Below are positions 16,702 through 25,980 of a DNA stretch of 64,000 nt, piece by piece (position 1 is the first letter of the stretch; each line of letters opens with the position of its first letter). The stretch is from Whitmania pigra (Eukaryota; Annelida; Clitellata; Hirudinida; Haemopidae): assembly GCA_021613335.1 (NCBI GenBank), contig JAJTWR010000431.1, forward strand, positions 310,001-374,000, in the 5' to 3' direction. Below the pieces are notes generated by a model. It had not been told where the DNA came from. It saw only the letters and a list, made by a program, of their open reading frames with translations, and searched no databases. The position numbers and the translations under genes are program-made.

Positions 16702-19301
16702 ACTCTACTTCTACGCGCCGAAGCGTCTTCCTCCTCTGTGCACTGAGCTCGGCGAGTGTCTTCGCCCAAACGGCACCTGGCGCTCCGGCGCCTCCGCCGG
16801 CTCCCCTTCCGGGCGCTGAACCCGCCGCTCCCGCAGCGAAGCCCGCGCAGACCATCGCGCCGAAGAAACGGCCGAGCTGTCTCGAAGCGCGGAACACCGG
16901 CCGCTACAACATCTACTTCGACAAGGTCGAGCTCGAAAAACTCGTGCAGACGGTGTCGGACGTCACCTGCAAGACCTTCATCGTCCCGGAGAATATCCGC
17001 GGCAAAATCTCGGTCATCGGCCCCGAGAACGGGAAGGTCGAGGTCAACGCCGATCAGTTCTACGCCGCTTTCCTCGCGGCCCTCGACTCGAACAATCTCG
17101 CGGCCTACGAGCAAGGGCGCTTCATCAAAATCATCGAGAAGCCGAAGGCGAAGCAGTCGCCAATTCCGACCATCGGTGAAGACGAACGCTTGCCCTCGAC
17201 GAACGAGCAGATGGTCACGAAGCTCTTCCGCCTCTCGAATGTCGACCTCGAGCCGGTGCGCGCGGTCCTCCAACAACTGGTCTCACCCGCGGGCGACACC
17301 ATCATCTTCGCGCCGGACATTCTCATCGTGAACGACCTCGCCTCGAATATCCCGCGCCTCGAAAAACTCCTGCAAAGGCTCGACACGAAGCTGCCGTCAG
17401 ACACGATGCGGGTCTTCCAAATTCAGTACGCACCGGTCACGGAAATCACCGAGCGACTGCAGAAAATCTTCGAAATTCGCAACCCGAAGCCCGGGCAGAA
17501 ACCTCCCCCGCTCAACCTGCCAGACAGCGTAAGCGCCCAGAGCGGCGCGTCGCTCACCCAGATGATCCCCGACGAGCGGACGAACCGCCTCGTGGTCATC
17601 GCGAATCCCGCCGGTCTTGCTCGCGTCGAGAGCCTCTTGGGTCAGCTCGATATTCCGGTCGTCGGCGAGGGGCGCATCAACGTCGTACCGCTGGAGAACG
17701 CCAGCGCCTCCGAAGTGGTCACCACCCTCCAGTCGCTCATCCAAGCGGCGAGCGCTCGCACCCGACCCGCCGCCGGCGGCGCTCCGCGCCCGGCCGGTTC
17801 CTCGGCAGACCTCTTCAGCGGCGAAATCAAAATCTCCGCCGACAAGCCCACGAACTCGCTGGTCATCGTCGCGAACCAGTCGGACCTCACGAACCTCCAG
17901 CGGGTCATCGACAAGCTCGACGTTCGCCGTCGGCAAGTCTTCATCGAAGCGGTGATTATGGAGGTGAACACCTCCCGCAACTCGAACATCGGGGTCAACT
18001 TCCACGGCGGCGTCCCGGCGAAAGACGGCCAGGGCAACACGCTCACCAACTTCTTCGGAACCCGCTACAGCGGCACCGGGCTGCCGCCCTCGGCGAACTT
18101 GACCAACAGCCTCACGAGCCTAGGCGGCTTCCTCGCCGGCATCCAAGGTCCGAACATGACCTTGAACGTCGGCGGCACCAACATCCAGATTCCCTCCTTC
18201 GGTGTCATCATCAACGCGCTGCAGTCCTCCAGCGACGTGAACGTCCTCTCCACGCCGCACATCCTCACCACCGACAACGAGGATGCAGAGATTGTCGTCG
18301 GCCAAAACGTGCCCTTCCAATCCGGATACACGACTTCGCTTTCGACCCTCGGCACGAACGCGCTCGGCGGTCAGCCCTACGGCACCATCCAGCGCCAGAA
18401 CGTCGAGTTGAAGCTCAGCATCAAGCCCCAGTTGAACAGCGCCGACTACGTGAAGCTCGTCATCAACGAGAGCATCGAAGAAATCGCCTCGACCGACCAA
18501 GTCCTCGGCCCGACCACCTCCAAACGCTCGGCGAAGACGACCGTCATCGCCAAGGATCAGGAGACCGTCGTCATCGGCGGCATCATGCAAGACCGGGTCA
18601 TCAAGACGGTCTCCAAGATTCCGTTCCTCGGCGACATCCCGATTTTAGGTCACCTCTTCCGCACCACCGACTCGCGCAAGGTGAAGGTCAACCTCCTGTT
18701 GTTCCTCACGCCGTACGTCATTCGCGACGCGAGCGACTTCCGGCGAATTTTCGAGCGCAAGATGAAGGAGCGGCAGTCATTCATCGAGCAATTCTACGGA
18801 GCGAGCACCACCTACGACGCGGCGATTGATTTCAGCCGCAAGCCAGGGCCGCTCGCGCGCATCGCCCAAGTGCTGAACCGCGAGGCGAATCGCGTGGAGT
18901 TCGGTGGGACCGGCTTTGGCACCAACGAAAAGCTCGTCGCGCCGAGCAATCCCGGAGCGCTCGAACTCCCGGCGAGCACCCGTCGCCAACCATCGACTCC
19001 CCCCGCCGCCACTCCTCCGCCCGCCGCCGCTCCCGCGACCCCGCCCGCCGGAGGTGAAAGGCCGAGCGCGCAACCGCCCCCGAATCCCCCGGCGCTCGTC
19101 GCGCCACCGGCCACCCAGCAGGCGGCACCTCCGCCCGCTGCCACCACGCCCCTGCAGCCCGCCCAACCGGGAGCGGCCCAACCGGGAGCAACGCAGCCAG
19201 GAACCCCACAACCTGGAATTCAGCTCGCGCCCGCGCCCACGCCGCCCGCGACGCCGCCGAACCCGAACGAGCCGCCTACCGAGCAGCCGAGGAGCCAGTG
19301 A
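16698..19301 (+). CDS. gspD: Type II secretion outer-membrane secretin GspD
   Basis: 867 residues that oligomerise into the outer-membrane exit pore. Signal peptide at residues 1-23, a short Pro/Ala linker, an N0 domain (about 65-145), N1-N3 repeats (about 165-420, each ending in I-V-N-D-L or L-V-V-I-A-N type strands), and the secretin core (about 470-690) with N-V-L-S-T-P-H-I-L-T-T-D-N and V-P-F. After L-F-L-T-P-Y-V-I-R-D the last ~130 residues are Pro/Ala/Gln-rich and low complexity, longer than in enterobacterial GspD. GTG start overlapping the gspC stop. No pilotin gene is nearby. Confidence 0.95.
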   Translation: MNSTSTRRSVFLLCALSSASVFAQTAPGAPAPPPAPLPGAEPAAPAAKPAQTIAPKKRPSCLEARNTGRYNIYFDKVELEKLVQTVSDVTCKTFIVPENIRGKISVIGPENGKVEVNADQFYAAFLAALDSNNLAAYEQGRFIKIIEKPKAKQSPIPTIGEDERLPSTNEQMVTKLFRLSNVDLEPVRAVLQQLVSPAGDTIIFAPDILIVNDLASNIPRLEKLLQRLDTKLPSDTMRVFQIQYAPVTEITERLQKIFEIRNPKPGQKPPPLNLPDSVSAQSGASLTQMIPDERTNRLVVIANPAGLARVESLLGQLDIPVVGEGRINVVPLENASASEVVTTLQSLIQAASARTRPAAGGAPRPAGSSADLFSGEIKISADKPTNSLVIVANQSDLTNLQRVIDKLDVRRRQVFIEAVIMEVNTSRNSNIGVNFHGGVPAKDGQGNTLTNFFGTRYSGTGLPPSANLTNSLTSLGGFLAGIQGPNMTLNVGGTNIQIPSFGVIINALQSSSDVNVLSTPHILTTDNEDAEIVVGQNVPFQSGYTTSLSTLGTNALGGQPYGTIQRQNVELKLSIKPQLNSADYVKLVINESIEEIASTDQVLGPTTSKRSAKTTVIAKDQETVVIGGIMQDRVIKTVSKIPFLGDIPILGHLFRTTDSRKVKVNLLLFLTPYVIRDASDFRRIFERKMKERQSFIEQFYGASTTYDAAIDFSRKPGPLARIAQVLNREANRVEFGGTGFGTNEKLVAPSNPGALELPASTRRQPSTPPAATPPPAAAPATPPAGGERPSAQPPPNPPALVAPPATQQAAPPPAATTPLQPAQPGAAQPGATQPGTPQPGIQLAPAPTPPATPPNPNEPPTEQPRSQ
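19161..19220 (+). repeat. Four 15-base tandem repeats in the gspD tail
   Basis: Four in-frame 15-base units encode A-Q-P-G-A, A-Q-P-G-A, T-Q-P-G-T and P-Q-P-G-I in the proline-rich C-terminal tail of GspD. The first two units differ at one base; the last two have drifted. Such repeats can change copy number by slippage and would lengthen or shorten the disordered tail without breaking the frame. Confidence 0.8.
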
Positions 19302-21066
19302 ACCGCATGGACGCCACGGCTCCCAAGCTCGCGTCTCCTGCGCCACCGTCACCGCACTTAGGCGCACCGCTCGGGGAGATTCTCGTCGCGCGCTTTGGCT
19401 TAGCTCCATCGAAGCTCGCCGATGCACTGGCGGTACAGGCCGAGCGCGGCGAGCGCATCGGCGAGGCACTCGTTTCGTTAAAGCATGTGACCGAGTCTCA
19501 GGTGGCAGAGGCTCTAGCGCTCCAACTCGACCTCGACTTCATCGAGCATTGGACACCCAGGCTGTCCCGCAAGACCTCCTCACGCTCATCCCGATTAACT
19601 TCGCGAAGGCGTCGTACATTCTCCCGCTCGCCCGCGACCCCTTGGGCATCGTCGTCGCAATCGCCGACCCGCTCGACGTGGCGCTGCTGGATCACGCGCG
19701 CTTGATGCTCAAGTCGAATCTCCTCCTCAAGGTCACCGCGCCCAGCACCATCATCGACGCTATCAACAGCCTCTACCAACGCGACATGAACGAGGCAGAG
19801 CAGGTCGTCGGCGAAATGGAGGCGCAAGACCTCGCCACCGCCGAGCAGGTGCTCGAAGAGCAGCAAGACCTCATCGACGCTGGCGACGAAGCGCCGATTA
19901 TCCGCCTCGTGAACTCCCTGCTCTTTCGCGCGGCAAAAGAGCGAGCCTCCGACATCCACATCGAGCCCATGGAGCGCGAACTCGTGGTGCGCTTCCGCGT
20001 CGACGGCGTGCTCCACAACATCATCAAGCCGCCGAAGCGCTTTCAAAACTCCATCATCAGCCGGGTCAAAATCATGGCCCAGCTCAACATCGCCGAGAAA
20101 CGGCTCCCGCAAGACGGACGCATCCGCATTCGCCTCGCGGGCCAAGACATCGACATCCGCGTCTCCACCATCCCGACGGTCCACGGCGAGAGCATCGTGC
20201 TGCGCCTCCTCGACAAGAGCGCGACGCTCCTCGACTTGGCGGAGATCGGCATGAACCCGACGCTGCTGACCTCCATCGACGAGCTCATTCGTCGCAGCCA
20301 CGGCATCATCCTCGTGACCGGCCCTACCGGCTCCGGAAAGACGACGACGCTCTACGGCGCGCTCACCCGCATCAACACGCCGGAGCTGAAGATACTCACC
20401 GTCGAAGACCCGGTGGAATACCAGTTGAAGGGCATCAACCAGATGGCCATCAACCCGAAGATTGGGCTCACCTTCGCCTCGGGGCTGCGCAGCTTTCTGC
20501 GGCAAGACCCCGACGTCATCATGGTCGGCGAAATTCGAGACCGGGAGACTGCCCAAATCGCCATCGAAGCTTCGCTCACCGGCCACTTGGTGTTCTCGAC
20601 AGTCCACACCAACGACTCTCCAGGAGCGTTGACCCGGCTTGTGGAAATGGGCATCGAGCCGTTCCTCGTCGCAAGCTCGCTGCTCGCGATTATGGCCCAG
20701 CGCCTCGTGCGCCGAGTGTGCTTCGAGTGCCGCGAGCTCTACACCCCGGCCGTCGAGGAGCTCGACAAGCTCACGATGACCCAGGAGTCCTTCAAGGCCT
20801 TGGGCGGCGACGGCACCGCGTACCGGGCGGTCGGCTGTGCCTCCTGCGGCCACTCCGGCTACCGCGGACGCACCGGCATCTACGAACTCCTGGTGATGGA
20901 CGAAGAGGTGCGCCGCCTCGTACTGCAAAACGCCGATGCGGGAAGCATCAAGAAATACGCGACGAGCCACGGCATGGTGAGTCTCCTCGGCGATGGAGCC
21001 GCCAAAGTTGCCGAGGGCGAGACCACCATCGCGGAAGTGCTCTCCGTGACCCAGGAGGACCTCTAA
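19298..21066 (+). CDS. gspE: Type II secretion ATPase GspE, interrupted by a -1 frameshift near 19546
   Basis: Hexameric cytoplasmic ATPase that drives pseudopilus assembly. Residues 1-83 (19298-19546) encode the N1E domain in one frame; the rest continues from about 19546 in the -1 frame through the N2E domain (L-L-T-L-I-P ... L-P-L-A-R-D), Walker A G-P-T-G-S-G-K-T-T, Asp box, His box and a tetracysteine zinc element (C-F-E-C ... C-A-S-C-G). Both halves match the family exactly up to the shift, and together would give about 589 residues. No slippery heptamer is present at the site, so a one-base loss or a sequence error is more likely than programmed shifting. GTG start overlaps the gspD stop. 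Confidence 0.85.
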
Positions 21067-21072
21067 GCCGCC

Positions 21073-22332
21073 ATGCCCTACTTTGAATTCAAAGGGCTCG
21101 ACGCTGGCGGAAAACCGATCGTCGGGATGCGCGAAGCAGAGACGCCCCGGACACTCCTCCAGCTCTTGAAACGCGAGGGGATCTTCCTCACCGAGCTCGT
21201 CGGTCGCCGCGAAGTCGCTCCGACCGCTCCCCGGGGGAAAAGCGCTGCCTCCCGGATGCTCTCCAAAGAAGTTCGCATCGCAGGAGCGCTGCGCAACCGC
21301 ATCACCCAGGCGGACATCGCAACCTTCACCCGCCAGCTCGCAACGCTCATGAAAGCGGGCGTCGCCCTCGTGGAGTCGCTGAACGCGATGATCGACCAAG
21401 TGGAGAGCGAGCAGTTGAAGCGCATCCTCAGCGAAGTGAAGCAGCAGGTGAACGAGGGCCGTTCGCTCGCCGACGCGCTCGCCGCCCACCAGAAGATTTT
21501 CGGCGTCCTCTACGTGAACATGATCCGCGCCGGCGAAAGCTCTGGCTCCCTAGACTCGGTGCTCCTCCGCCTCGCGGAGTTCACCGAGAACCAGGCGAAG
21601 CTCCGCGCGAAGATTTCCGGCGCGCTCATCTACCCGGCGCTTATGGCGATCATCGGCAGTGGCGTCCTCACGATGTTGATGACCGTCGTGGTGCCGAAGG
21701 TCACCAAAATCTTCACCGAAATGAAGATGGCGCTCCCCCTCACGACCCGCATCCTCATCGGCGGTTCGTCCTTCTTACAGAGCTACTGGTTCATCATCAT
21801 CCCGCTCATCGTCGGCAGCGTCATGCTGCTCGTCCGCTGGGCACGTTCCGAAGAGGGCCGCCCCAAATGGGACCGGATGGTGTTGCGACTCCCGGTGCTC
21901 GGCTCGCTCGTACGGCAGCTCTCCGTCGCTCGGTTCGCGCGCACGCTCTCCACGCTCTTGAAGTCCGGCGTTCCCATCCTCTCGGCGCTCGACATCGTGA
22001 AGAACGTCGTGACCAACTCGGTGATGTCGAAGATCATCGACGAAGCGAAAGACGCCATCCGTGAAGGTGAGAGCATTGCCGCCCCCTTGAAGCGCTCCGG
22101 TGAATTTCCCCCGCTCGTCTCTCACATGGTGGCTATCGGCGAGCGCTCAGGCCAACTCGAAGACATGCTCCTCAACGTCGCCGAAAGTTACGAGTCGGCG
22201 GTCGAGGTCCGGGTGGGCGCGCTCACGGCCCTCCTCGAACCACTGATGATCGTCGCGATGGGAGCCATCATCGCTTTTGTCGCCTTCTCCATCCTCATGC
22301 CGATTTTGCAGATGAACACCATGGTGCGCTGA
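21073..22332 (+). CDS. gspF: Type II secretion inner-membrane platform protein GspF
   Basis: 419 residues with the usual two repeats of the T2SSF domain (about 75-200 and 275-400) and three hydrophobic helices at about 180-205, 230-255 and 385-415. It forms the membrane platform contacted by GspE and GspL. Landmarks include F-T-R-Q-L-A-T-L-M-K-A-G and F-A-R-T-L-S-T-L-L-K-S-G, one in each repeat. Starts seven bases after the gspE stop. Length and order are normal. Confidence 0.95.
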   Translation: MPYFEFKGLDAGGKPIVGMREAETPRTLLQLLKREGIFLTELVGRREVAPTAPRGKSAASRMLSKEVRIAGALRNRITQADIATFTRQLATLMKAGVALVESLNAMIDQVESEQLKRILSEVKQQVNEGRSLADALAAHQKIFGVLYVNMIRAGESSGSLDSVLLRLAEFTENQAKLRAKISGALIYPALMAIIGSGVLTMLMTVVVPKVTKIFTEMKMALPLTTRILIGGSSFLQSYWFIIIPLIVGSVMLLVRWARSEEGRPKWDRMVLRLPVLGSLVRQLSVARFARTLSTLLKSGVPILSALDIVKNVVTNSVMSKIIDEAKDAIREGESIAAPLKRSGEFPPLVSHMVAIGERSGQLEDMLLNVAESYESAVEVRVGALTALLEPLMIVAMGAIIAFVAFSILMPILQMNTMVR

Positions 22333-22360
22333 CCCGCACCACTTTACCCACGAGGCATCT

Positions 22361-22768
22361 ATGAAAAAGCTTCAACGCCGCCGCTTCCACCGAGGAATGA
22401 CCCTCATCGAAATCATCGTCGTCATCACTATCCTTTCGCTCCTCACCGCTGCCGTCGGCGTCGCGGTGATTCCAAAGCTCAACGAAGCAAAGGTGAGCAA
22501 GGCCAAGCTCGACATCTCGACGATCATGGGCGCTCTCAAGATGTATTACGCAAAAAACGGGAAGTACCCGGAGAACGGAACCTCCCTTCAGAAGCTCTAT
22601 GATCAGCAATTCATCGAGCGACGGCCGGTGGACCCCTGGGATCACGACTACGTCTACATCCTCGAAAACGGTAAGCCGATTGTGAAGAGCTACGGCGAAG
22701 ACGGAGCCCCCGGTGGTACCGACTTGGCCGCGGACATCTCCTCAGCGGATCTCGACGTCCCCCGATAA
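22361..22768 (+). CDS. gspG: Type II secretion major pseudopilin GspG
   Basis: 135 residues. The prepilin peptidase site is R-G before M-T-L-I-E-I-I-V, with Glu at +5; the mature protein therefore starts with Met rather than the usual Phe. A hydrophobic helix follows, then the GspG C-terminal region with Y-P-E-N-G and D-P-W-D-H-D-Y. The calcium-loop area near the end is present (S-Y-G-E-D-G). ATG with a weak GAGG upstream. The prepilin peptidase gene itself (gspO/pilD) is not in the window. Confidence 0.95.
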   Translation: MKKLQRRRFHRGMTLIEIIVVITILSLLTAAVGVAVIPKLNEAKVSKAKLDISTIMGALKMYYAKNGKYPENGTSLQKLYDQQFIERRPVDPWDHDYVYILENGKPIVKSYGEDGAPGGTDLAADISSADLDVPR

Positions 22769-22770
22769 CC

Positions 22771-23400
22771 GTGCGCGTATTTCCTCCCAAGCGAGCTATC
22801 GGGATGACCCTGATAGAGCTCGTGGTCGCCATCGCCATCGTCGTCACCCTCTTTGGGGCGGTCGGCTTTGGCATCGGTGCACTCACCGGCGCGAAAGCGA
22901 AGACCGCGAGCACCGAGCTCGCTGCGTCGATGCGCGCGCTCTCGACGACCGCGACCTTGGGCGGAAAAACCTGCCGACTGGTATTCCAACTCCCGGCCCC
23001 CGACGCCCGGGACCGCGCCACGACCTATTGGGGTGAGTGCGCACCGGGAGACGTCACCGCGCTTACCAATGACGCCGAGCGCCGGAAGACCGACACCCTC
23101 TCGGAACTGGAATTAAAAGAGCAGGAACGCATCGAACGCGCGGTGGCCTTCTCGTCGTACACCGACGAGTACATCTCCAAGCACACGCTGCCAGAAAATG
23201 TGCACGTAGAGGTCTGGACTCCCCGGCGACGCGAAGTCGTGAAAGACGGGCTTGCCCCCATCTACTTCTTCCGCCACGGGGTCGCCGAACGCGCGTTGGT
23301 GTGGTTCCGGCAAGGCAGCAACACGTGGACGCTGCGCCTCGACCGGCTCACCGGGCAAACCAGCGTGACCGCCGAAGACCTTCCGGTGCCCTCCACATGA
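22771..23400 (+). CDS. gspH: Type II secretion minor pseudopilin GspH
   Basis: 209 residues from a GTG two bases after the gspG stop. Cleavage site A-I-G before M-T-L-I-E-L-V-V, with Glu at +5 and a standard hydrophobic helix. The rest is poorly conserved, as usual for GspH, and includes a single Cys-containing strand pattern (G-G-K-T-C-R-L-V-F) fitting the minor pseudopilin fold. The identity as H is taken from position between G and I. The stop overlaps the gspI start (ATGA). Confidence 0.85.
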   Translation: MRVFPPKRAIGMTLIELVVAIAIVVTLFGAVGFGIGALTGAKAKTASTELAASMRALSTTATLGGKTCRLVFQLPAPDARDRATTYWGECAPGDVTALTNDAERRKTDTLSELELKEQERIERAVAFSSYTDEYISKHTLPENVHVEVWTPRRREVVKDGLAPIYFFRHGVAERALVWFRQGSNTWTLRLDRLTGQTSVTAEDLPVPST

Positions 23401-24041
23401 GAGTGCGCGGCTTCACGCTCCTGGAGGTGGTCATCGCGATGGCTATCCTCGCGCTCTCGGCCACAGCCATTCTCGGCGCCGGTGCGCAGGCGCTCAACAC
23501 CCACGTCTACGCGAAGCGCATCTCCACCATCAGTTGGCTCGCCCGCTCCAAGATGACCGACCTGGAGCAGCGGCTCTACGACAAGCCCCTCAACACCACC
23601 GACGAAGAGTCGAATGGAGATTTCGAGGCCGAAGGCTGGCCCGACATCAAGTGGCGCGCGCGCATCCTCGTTCCCAAAACGACCAGCCTCGATCCGGCGC
23701 AGCTCGCTTCGGTGCTCTTTGGAATTCCGGCGGAAGCGCTGACGCTCGGACCTCGCGACGGTGGCAATGCCGATAGCCCCCCGCAAGCTCGCGATGGCGG
23801 CAGCAGTTCGTTAAGCGCCCTCGGCCCGCTCGCTTCGGTCGCAGAGACCCAAGGGACGAACGTGCTGCAGCAACTCGGCCGGTCCCTGCGTGAAATCCGC
23901 CTCATCGTGACCTGGAACGACGGCTCGCAAAACGACTCGCTCACGCTTGTGACCCACGTGCTTTCGAACGGTCCTGGGAGCGACTTGAACCGCTCCGCCT
24001 TCGGTGCCACGCCGCCAACGAACCCCGGGGGGCCGCAATGA
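23397..24041 (+). CDS. gspI: Type II secretion minor pseudopilin GspI
   Basis: Starts at ATG 23397, overlapping the gspH stop; the same frame is open further upstream but only through gspH. Prepilin site R-G before F-T-L-L-E-V-V-I-A-M-A-I-L. 214 residues, longer than E. coli-type GspI (about 125) because of a Gly/Asp/Ser-rich insertion around residues 120-155. Forms the tip complex with GspJ and GspK. Confidence 0.88.
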   Translation: MRVRGFTLLEVVIAMAILALSATAILGAGAQALNTHVYAKRISTISWLARSKMTDLEQRLYDKPLNTTDEESNGDFEAEGWPDIKWRARILVPKTTSLDPAQLASVLFGIPAEALTLGPRDGGNADSPPQARDGGSSSLSALGPLASVAETQGTNVLQQLGRSLREIRLIVTWNDGSQNDSLTLVTHVLSNGPGSDLNRSAFGATPPTNPGGPQ

Positions 24042-24700
24042 GCGCGCTCCGCCGTGGCTTCACGCTCATCGAGGTGATCGTCGCTGTGGCGATGACCGCG
24101 TTCATCGGGGTCGTCCTCGCCGCGACCTTCAACACCTCCGTCAACACCAAGATTCTGCTCGATGAAGAGAGCATGCGCGTCCGCGCCATCGACGTCGCCC
24201 TCTCCCGCTTGGCGTTGGAAATCGGCGCGGCCTATGTCAGCGACCGCTTCGACGCACGCCGCTTTCGCGACTTCTACAACCGCCCGACGAACTTCATCGG
24301 CACCCGCGACCGCGTGCAGTTCGCTACTTTTTCCCACGAGCGGCTGTACGTCGACTCCAAAGAATCGGACCAGCAGGTCGTCGAGTACTCCCTGCAGACC
24401 GGCGAGCGCGGAAAGCGCAATCTCCTCCGACGGGAGAAGGTGGTCTTCGACGAGAAAATGGACCGGGGCGGCATGGAAGAGGTGCTCCTCGAAGATGTCG
24501 CCGGCTTCGAGCTCTCCTACTGGGACTCCACCAAGCAAGCGTGGGAGAACGAGTGGGACACCCGCCGCGCGGAGAAGAAATCCCTTCTTCCAACGCGGGT
24601 GCGCTTTGCGCTCATCACCAGGAACGCGGAGGGCCGGGAGACTCGCTACACCACCCAAGCGCGGCCAATCCTCAACGTCGAATTCCCGAGGTTCCAATGA
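24038..24700 (+). CDS. gspJ: Type II secretion minor pseudopilin GspJ
   Basis: 220 residues, ATG overlapping the gspI stop. Prepilin site R-R-G before F-T-L-I-E-V-I-V-A-V-A-M. The later region has the GspJ-like F-E-L-S-Y-W-D-S and P-T-R-V-R-F-A-L segments. Part of the I-J-K tip that initiates the pseudopilus. Overlaps the gspK start by four bases. Confidence 0.9.
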   Translation: MSALRRGFTLIEVIVAVAMTAFIGVVLAATFNTSVNTKILLDEESMRVRAIDVALSRLALEIGAAYVSDRFDARRFRDFYNRPTNFIGTRDRVQFATFSHERLYVDSKESDQQVVEYSLQTGERGKRNLLRREKVVFDEKMDRGGMEEVLLEDVAGFELSYWDSTKQAWENEWDTRRAEKKSLLPTRVRFALITRNAEGRETRYTTQARPILNVEFPRFQ

Positions 24701-25980
24701 AGCGGAATCGCCGGGGCGTTGCGCTCCTCCTCGTGCTCATCGGCCTTGCGGTGCTCTCGCTCGTCACGCTGGAGACTCGCTCGAATAGCCTTGTCGAACT
24801 TCGGCTCGCCCAAAACCAACGCGACGAAATTCAGGCCTACTATCTCGCCCGCTCAGGGCTAGCCGTCAGCCGGGTGATGATGCGCGCCCAGCGCTCCATC
24901 GACGCGCTCCCCTTCGGCAACCTCACGAACCTCCTCGGGAGCAGCGGCATTCCGAAGGAGCTCATCGGCAGCTTGCTCCAGAATCCGAACCAGAAGCCGC
25001 TCTTGAACGTCGACGGGGGAGTGTTCACGCCGACCGGCTTTAACCTGCAGGTCTGGCGCGCCATGCGCATCGACTGCAACTTGTTGAAGCTCTTCCAAGG
25101 AGACCGGCGCAAAGAACCACTCCCCGACCCGAGCAAAGATGAGTTCGCCCAGGCTCGCTTTGGCGAAGTCGATGGGTGCTTCGAAGTGCGCATCTCCGAC
25201 GAAGAAGAGCGCATCAACGTTGCGCGGCTCGACGCTCCGCAGCTCACGTCGCGGGTGGCGGTGGCGCAGCTCCTGAGTCTATTCGGCGATAAGCGCTACA
25301 ACTTCCTCTACAACCAGGAAGACACCAACCGCGTGAAGCCGACGCCCGTAGACATCATCACGTCGATGCGCGACTGGATTGATGAAGACGAGGAGGGCAG
25401 CCAAATCAACCCGAAGCCCGAAGGCGAGCCGTTTCTCCGCGGCTTCGGCGATGAGAATGCTGCCTACGCACGCTTCAACCCGCCGTACCGGGCCAAGAAC
25501 GCTCGCTTCGACAGCCTCGACGAGCTCTACCTCCTCTACCCCATCGGCGATCGCATCATGGCCGCCTTCAAAGACCGGCTGACTGTTTATCCAGACGTCA
25601 ACTCCAACTTGAACATCAACACCGATGACCCGCTCCTCATCGAGCTCGCTATCCGCGCCATCGCCGACCCGCAGAAACCGGACCCCCGACTGCAAGACCC
25701 GGTATTCATCGATCTCCTCATCCAGCGCGTGCGTCAGGCGCGGTGGGTTTCGGTGGTGGGCCTCAACACCCAAGATTTCATCACCGTCATCGCGGGCGCC
25801 GGCGTGGCCGTGAATCAGTCCATCGTCGCGAACCTGCGCAACCAGCGCCTCATCGGGGACAAGAGCTCGACCTACCGCCTTCGCATCCGCTCGCAGGTCC
25901 GCGACGTGGAGAAGATGGTGACCACCGTCCTACGCCTCGACGATAACTACGGCACTTTGCAATCGTGGAGGGAAGACTAA
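24697..25980 (+). CDS. gspK: Type II secretion minor pseudopilin GspK
   Basis: 427 residues from ATG 24697. Starts M-K-R-N-R-R-G before V-A-L-L-L-V-L; like other GspK proteins it lacks the Glu at +5 of the mature protein. A large helical insertion (about residues 90-300) is typical of GspK, which caps the pseudopilus tip. Contains the family stretch Y-Y-L-A-R-S-G and N-L-N-I-N-T-D-D-P. Its stop TAA overlaps the ATG of gspL by one base. Confidence 0.92.
   Translation: MKRNRRGVALLLVLIGLAVLSLVTLETRSNSLVELRLAQNQRDEIQAYYLARSGLAVSRVMMRAQRSIDALPFGNLTNLLGSSGIPKELIGSLLQNPNQKPLLNVDGGVFTPTGFNLQVWRAMRIDCNLLKLFQGDRRKEPLPDPSKDEFAQARFGEVDGCFEVRISDEEERINVARLDAPQLTSRVAVAQLLSLFGDKRYNFLYNQEDTNRVKPTPVDIITSMRDWIDEDEEGSQINPKPEGEPFLRGFGDENAAYARFNPPYRAKNARFDSLDELYLLYPIGDRIMAAFKDRLTVYPDVNSNLNINTDDPLLIELAIRAIADPQKPDPRLQDPVFIDLLIQRVRQARWVSVVGLNTQDFITVIAGAGVAVNQSIVANLRNQRLIGDKSSTYRLRIRSQVRDVEKMVTTVLRLDDNYGTLQSWRED

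Noticed and set aside
18904..19545. Extended N-terminus for the second gspE frame reaching back into gspD
   Set aside because: The frame is open by chance inside gspD and encodes Arg/Pro-rich noise; the true GspE N-terminus is in the other frame from 19298.
19540..19552. Programmed -1 ribosomal frameshifting in gspE
   Set aside because: No X-XXY-YYZ slippery heptamer or adjacent stable hairpin is evident; a one-base error or mutation explains it better.
19498..21489. Long open frame (over 600 codons) on the minus strand across gspE/gspF
   Set aside because: It is the mirror of a high-GC coding strand, with no ribosome site, no family features and full overlap with well-supported T2SS genes.
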